This document shows positions 63,614-64,000 of a stretch of DNA of 64,000 bases, in pieces. Each line of letters begins with the position of its first letter. Position 1 is the stretch's first letter. Source of the DNA: Simmondsia chinensis (Eukaryota > Streptophyta > Magnoliopsida > Caryophyllales > Simmondsiaceae); NCBI GenBank assembly GCA_018398585.1, contig JAGTTD010000010.1, positions 1,877,501 to 1,941,500 on the forward strand, read 5' to 3'. A program made the position numbers and the translations under genes. The notes below the pieces were generated by a model. That model had not been told where the DNA came from and ran no database searches. It saw only the letters and a program-made list of their open reading frames with translations.

Positions 63614-64000
63614 TGTTAAGAGCCTAGGTCCGTGACTTAAGTTCGAGATCAGATTGATCAATGAACTTAGGGTTTAGAAGTTTTAGAGTTAAGATGAGAA
63701 AGAGAAGGTGAAAATTAGATGAGAAGTAGAGATAGAATTAAGACGAGAAAGAGAAGTATTTCATTGATATTTGTTTGGATGATCAATACAAGTATAAGTT
63801 CCCTTATTTATGCTACTTACATCAATTCAAAAATGAGCGGGAAAGAACTAACTACAATTCAAATAATTGGCGGGAAGGGGTGGAGCGTGTTGGCTCAACC
63901 GTTTCTAGAGTGTTCTAGATTATCCTATATTCCCATGTGACTAATTAATTGAATTAATACCCAATTTATATTTATTGTTATTGGGCTTTAATCCAACTAA
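63614..64000 (-). repeat. 5' LTR of the Ty3/gypsy derivative, truncated by the window edge
   Basis: It starts (plus strand) tgttaagagcctaggtcc and aligns with the 3' LTR from 60538. It lacks 26 bp relative to that LTR where one of two ggcgggaa direct repeats and the intervening bases are gone (near 63871). About 230 bp more are expected to the right. Confidence 0.88.

Larger units (their letters stand above)
60538..64000 (-). mobile_element. internally deleted Ty3/gypsy-type retrotransposon, runs off the right edge
   Basis: Order on the minus strand: 5' LTR (from beyond 64000 to 63614), primer-binding site, gag, deletion junction, integrase C-terminal part, polypurine-like 'atgggggcggcac' (about 61191-61179), 3' LTR (61179-60538). 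Protease active site, reverse transcriptase, RNase H and the integrase N-terminus are absent. Only about 2.4 kb lies between the LTRs. An autonomous relative would be needed for any movement. The right target-site duplication is outside the window. Confidence 0.9.

Noticed and set aside
1..64000. CRISPR array, operon or other bacterial feature
   Set aside because: The direct repeats found are transposon parts, and the genes have spliceosomal introns, so the DNA is plant nuclear.

Overview
The window is nuclear DNA of a flowering plant, most likely a eudicot. It is AT-rich, its genes have GT-AG introns, it is crowded with plant transposons, and it encodes a cinnamyl alcohol dehydrogenase, an organellar RNA pseudouridine synthase, a PIP-type secreted peptide and a plant reticulon. 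I cannot name the species.

Five host genes can be read. (1) 9219-9482 (+) is a one-exon gene for a small secreted PIP/PIPL-type signalling peptide. (2) 13107-21885 (+) is a ten-exon gene for a mitochondrial-type RluA-family RNA pseudouridine synthase (476 aa reconstructed). (3) 35076-45935 (+) is a five-exon bona fide cinnamyl alcohol dehydrogenase of lignin synthesis (360 aa), with a 5.2 kb second intron full of transposons. (4) 47877-51236 (-) is a two-exon PRKRIP1 homologue, a small basic spliceosome-associated protein (181 aa), convergent with the CAD gene. (5) 57082-59447 (+) is a five-exon reticulon-like protein (208 aa). They are ordinary plant genes with no evident shared pathway.

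The rest is mostly mobile DNA. The most striking component is a family of retroposons ending in (TTG)n. Nine copies carry a 5S-rRNA-derived head with recognisable internal RNA polymerase III control boxes, so they are 5S-headed SINEs. Several others are 5'-truncated copies of an RTE-clade LINE, one still encoding the last 66 residues of its reverse-transcriptase ORF. Both kinds share the same roughly 120-nt 3' module and the same TTG tail. The window therefore appears to show a 5S SINE together with the LINE that probably moves it. Many copies have clear target-site duplications (TSDs), and one is only 19 nt long between perfect 16-bp TSDs.

Other mobile DNA includes three solo LTRs of one family with 5-bp TSDs (one nested in a MULE MITE), a short TRIM-like LTR family that forms a tandem array in the reticulon gene, L1 LINE tails, Tourist, hAT-like and Mutator-like MITEs, and a fold-back element built of 60-bp repeats. 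At the right edge (60538 to beyond 64000, minus strand) is an internally deleted Ty3/gypsy element. It joins gag directly to the middle of integrase, with protease core, RT and RNase H gone.
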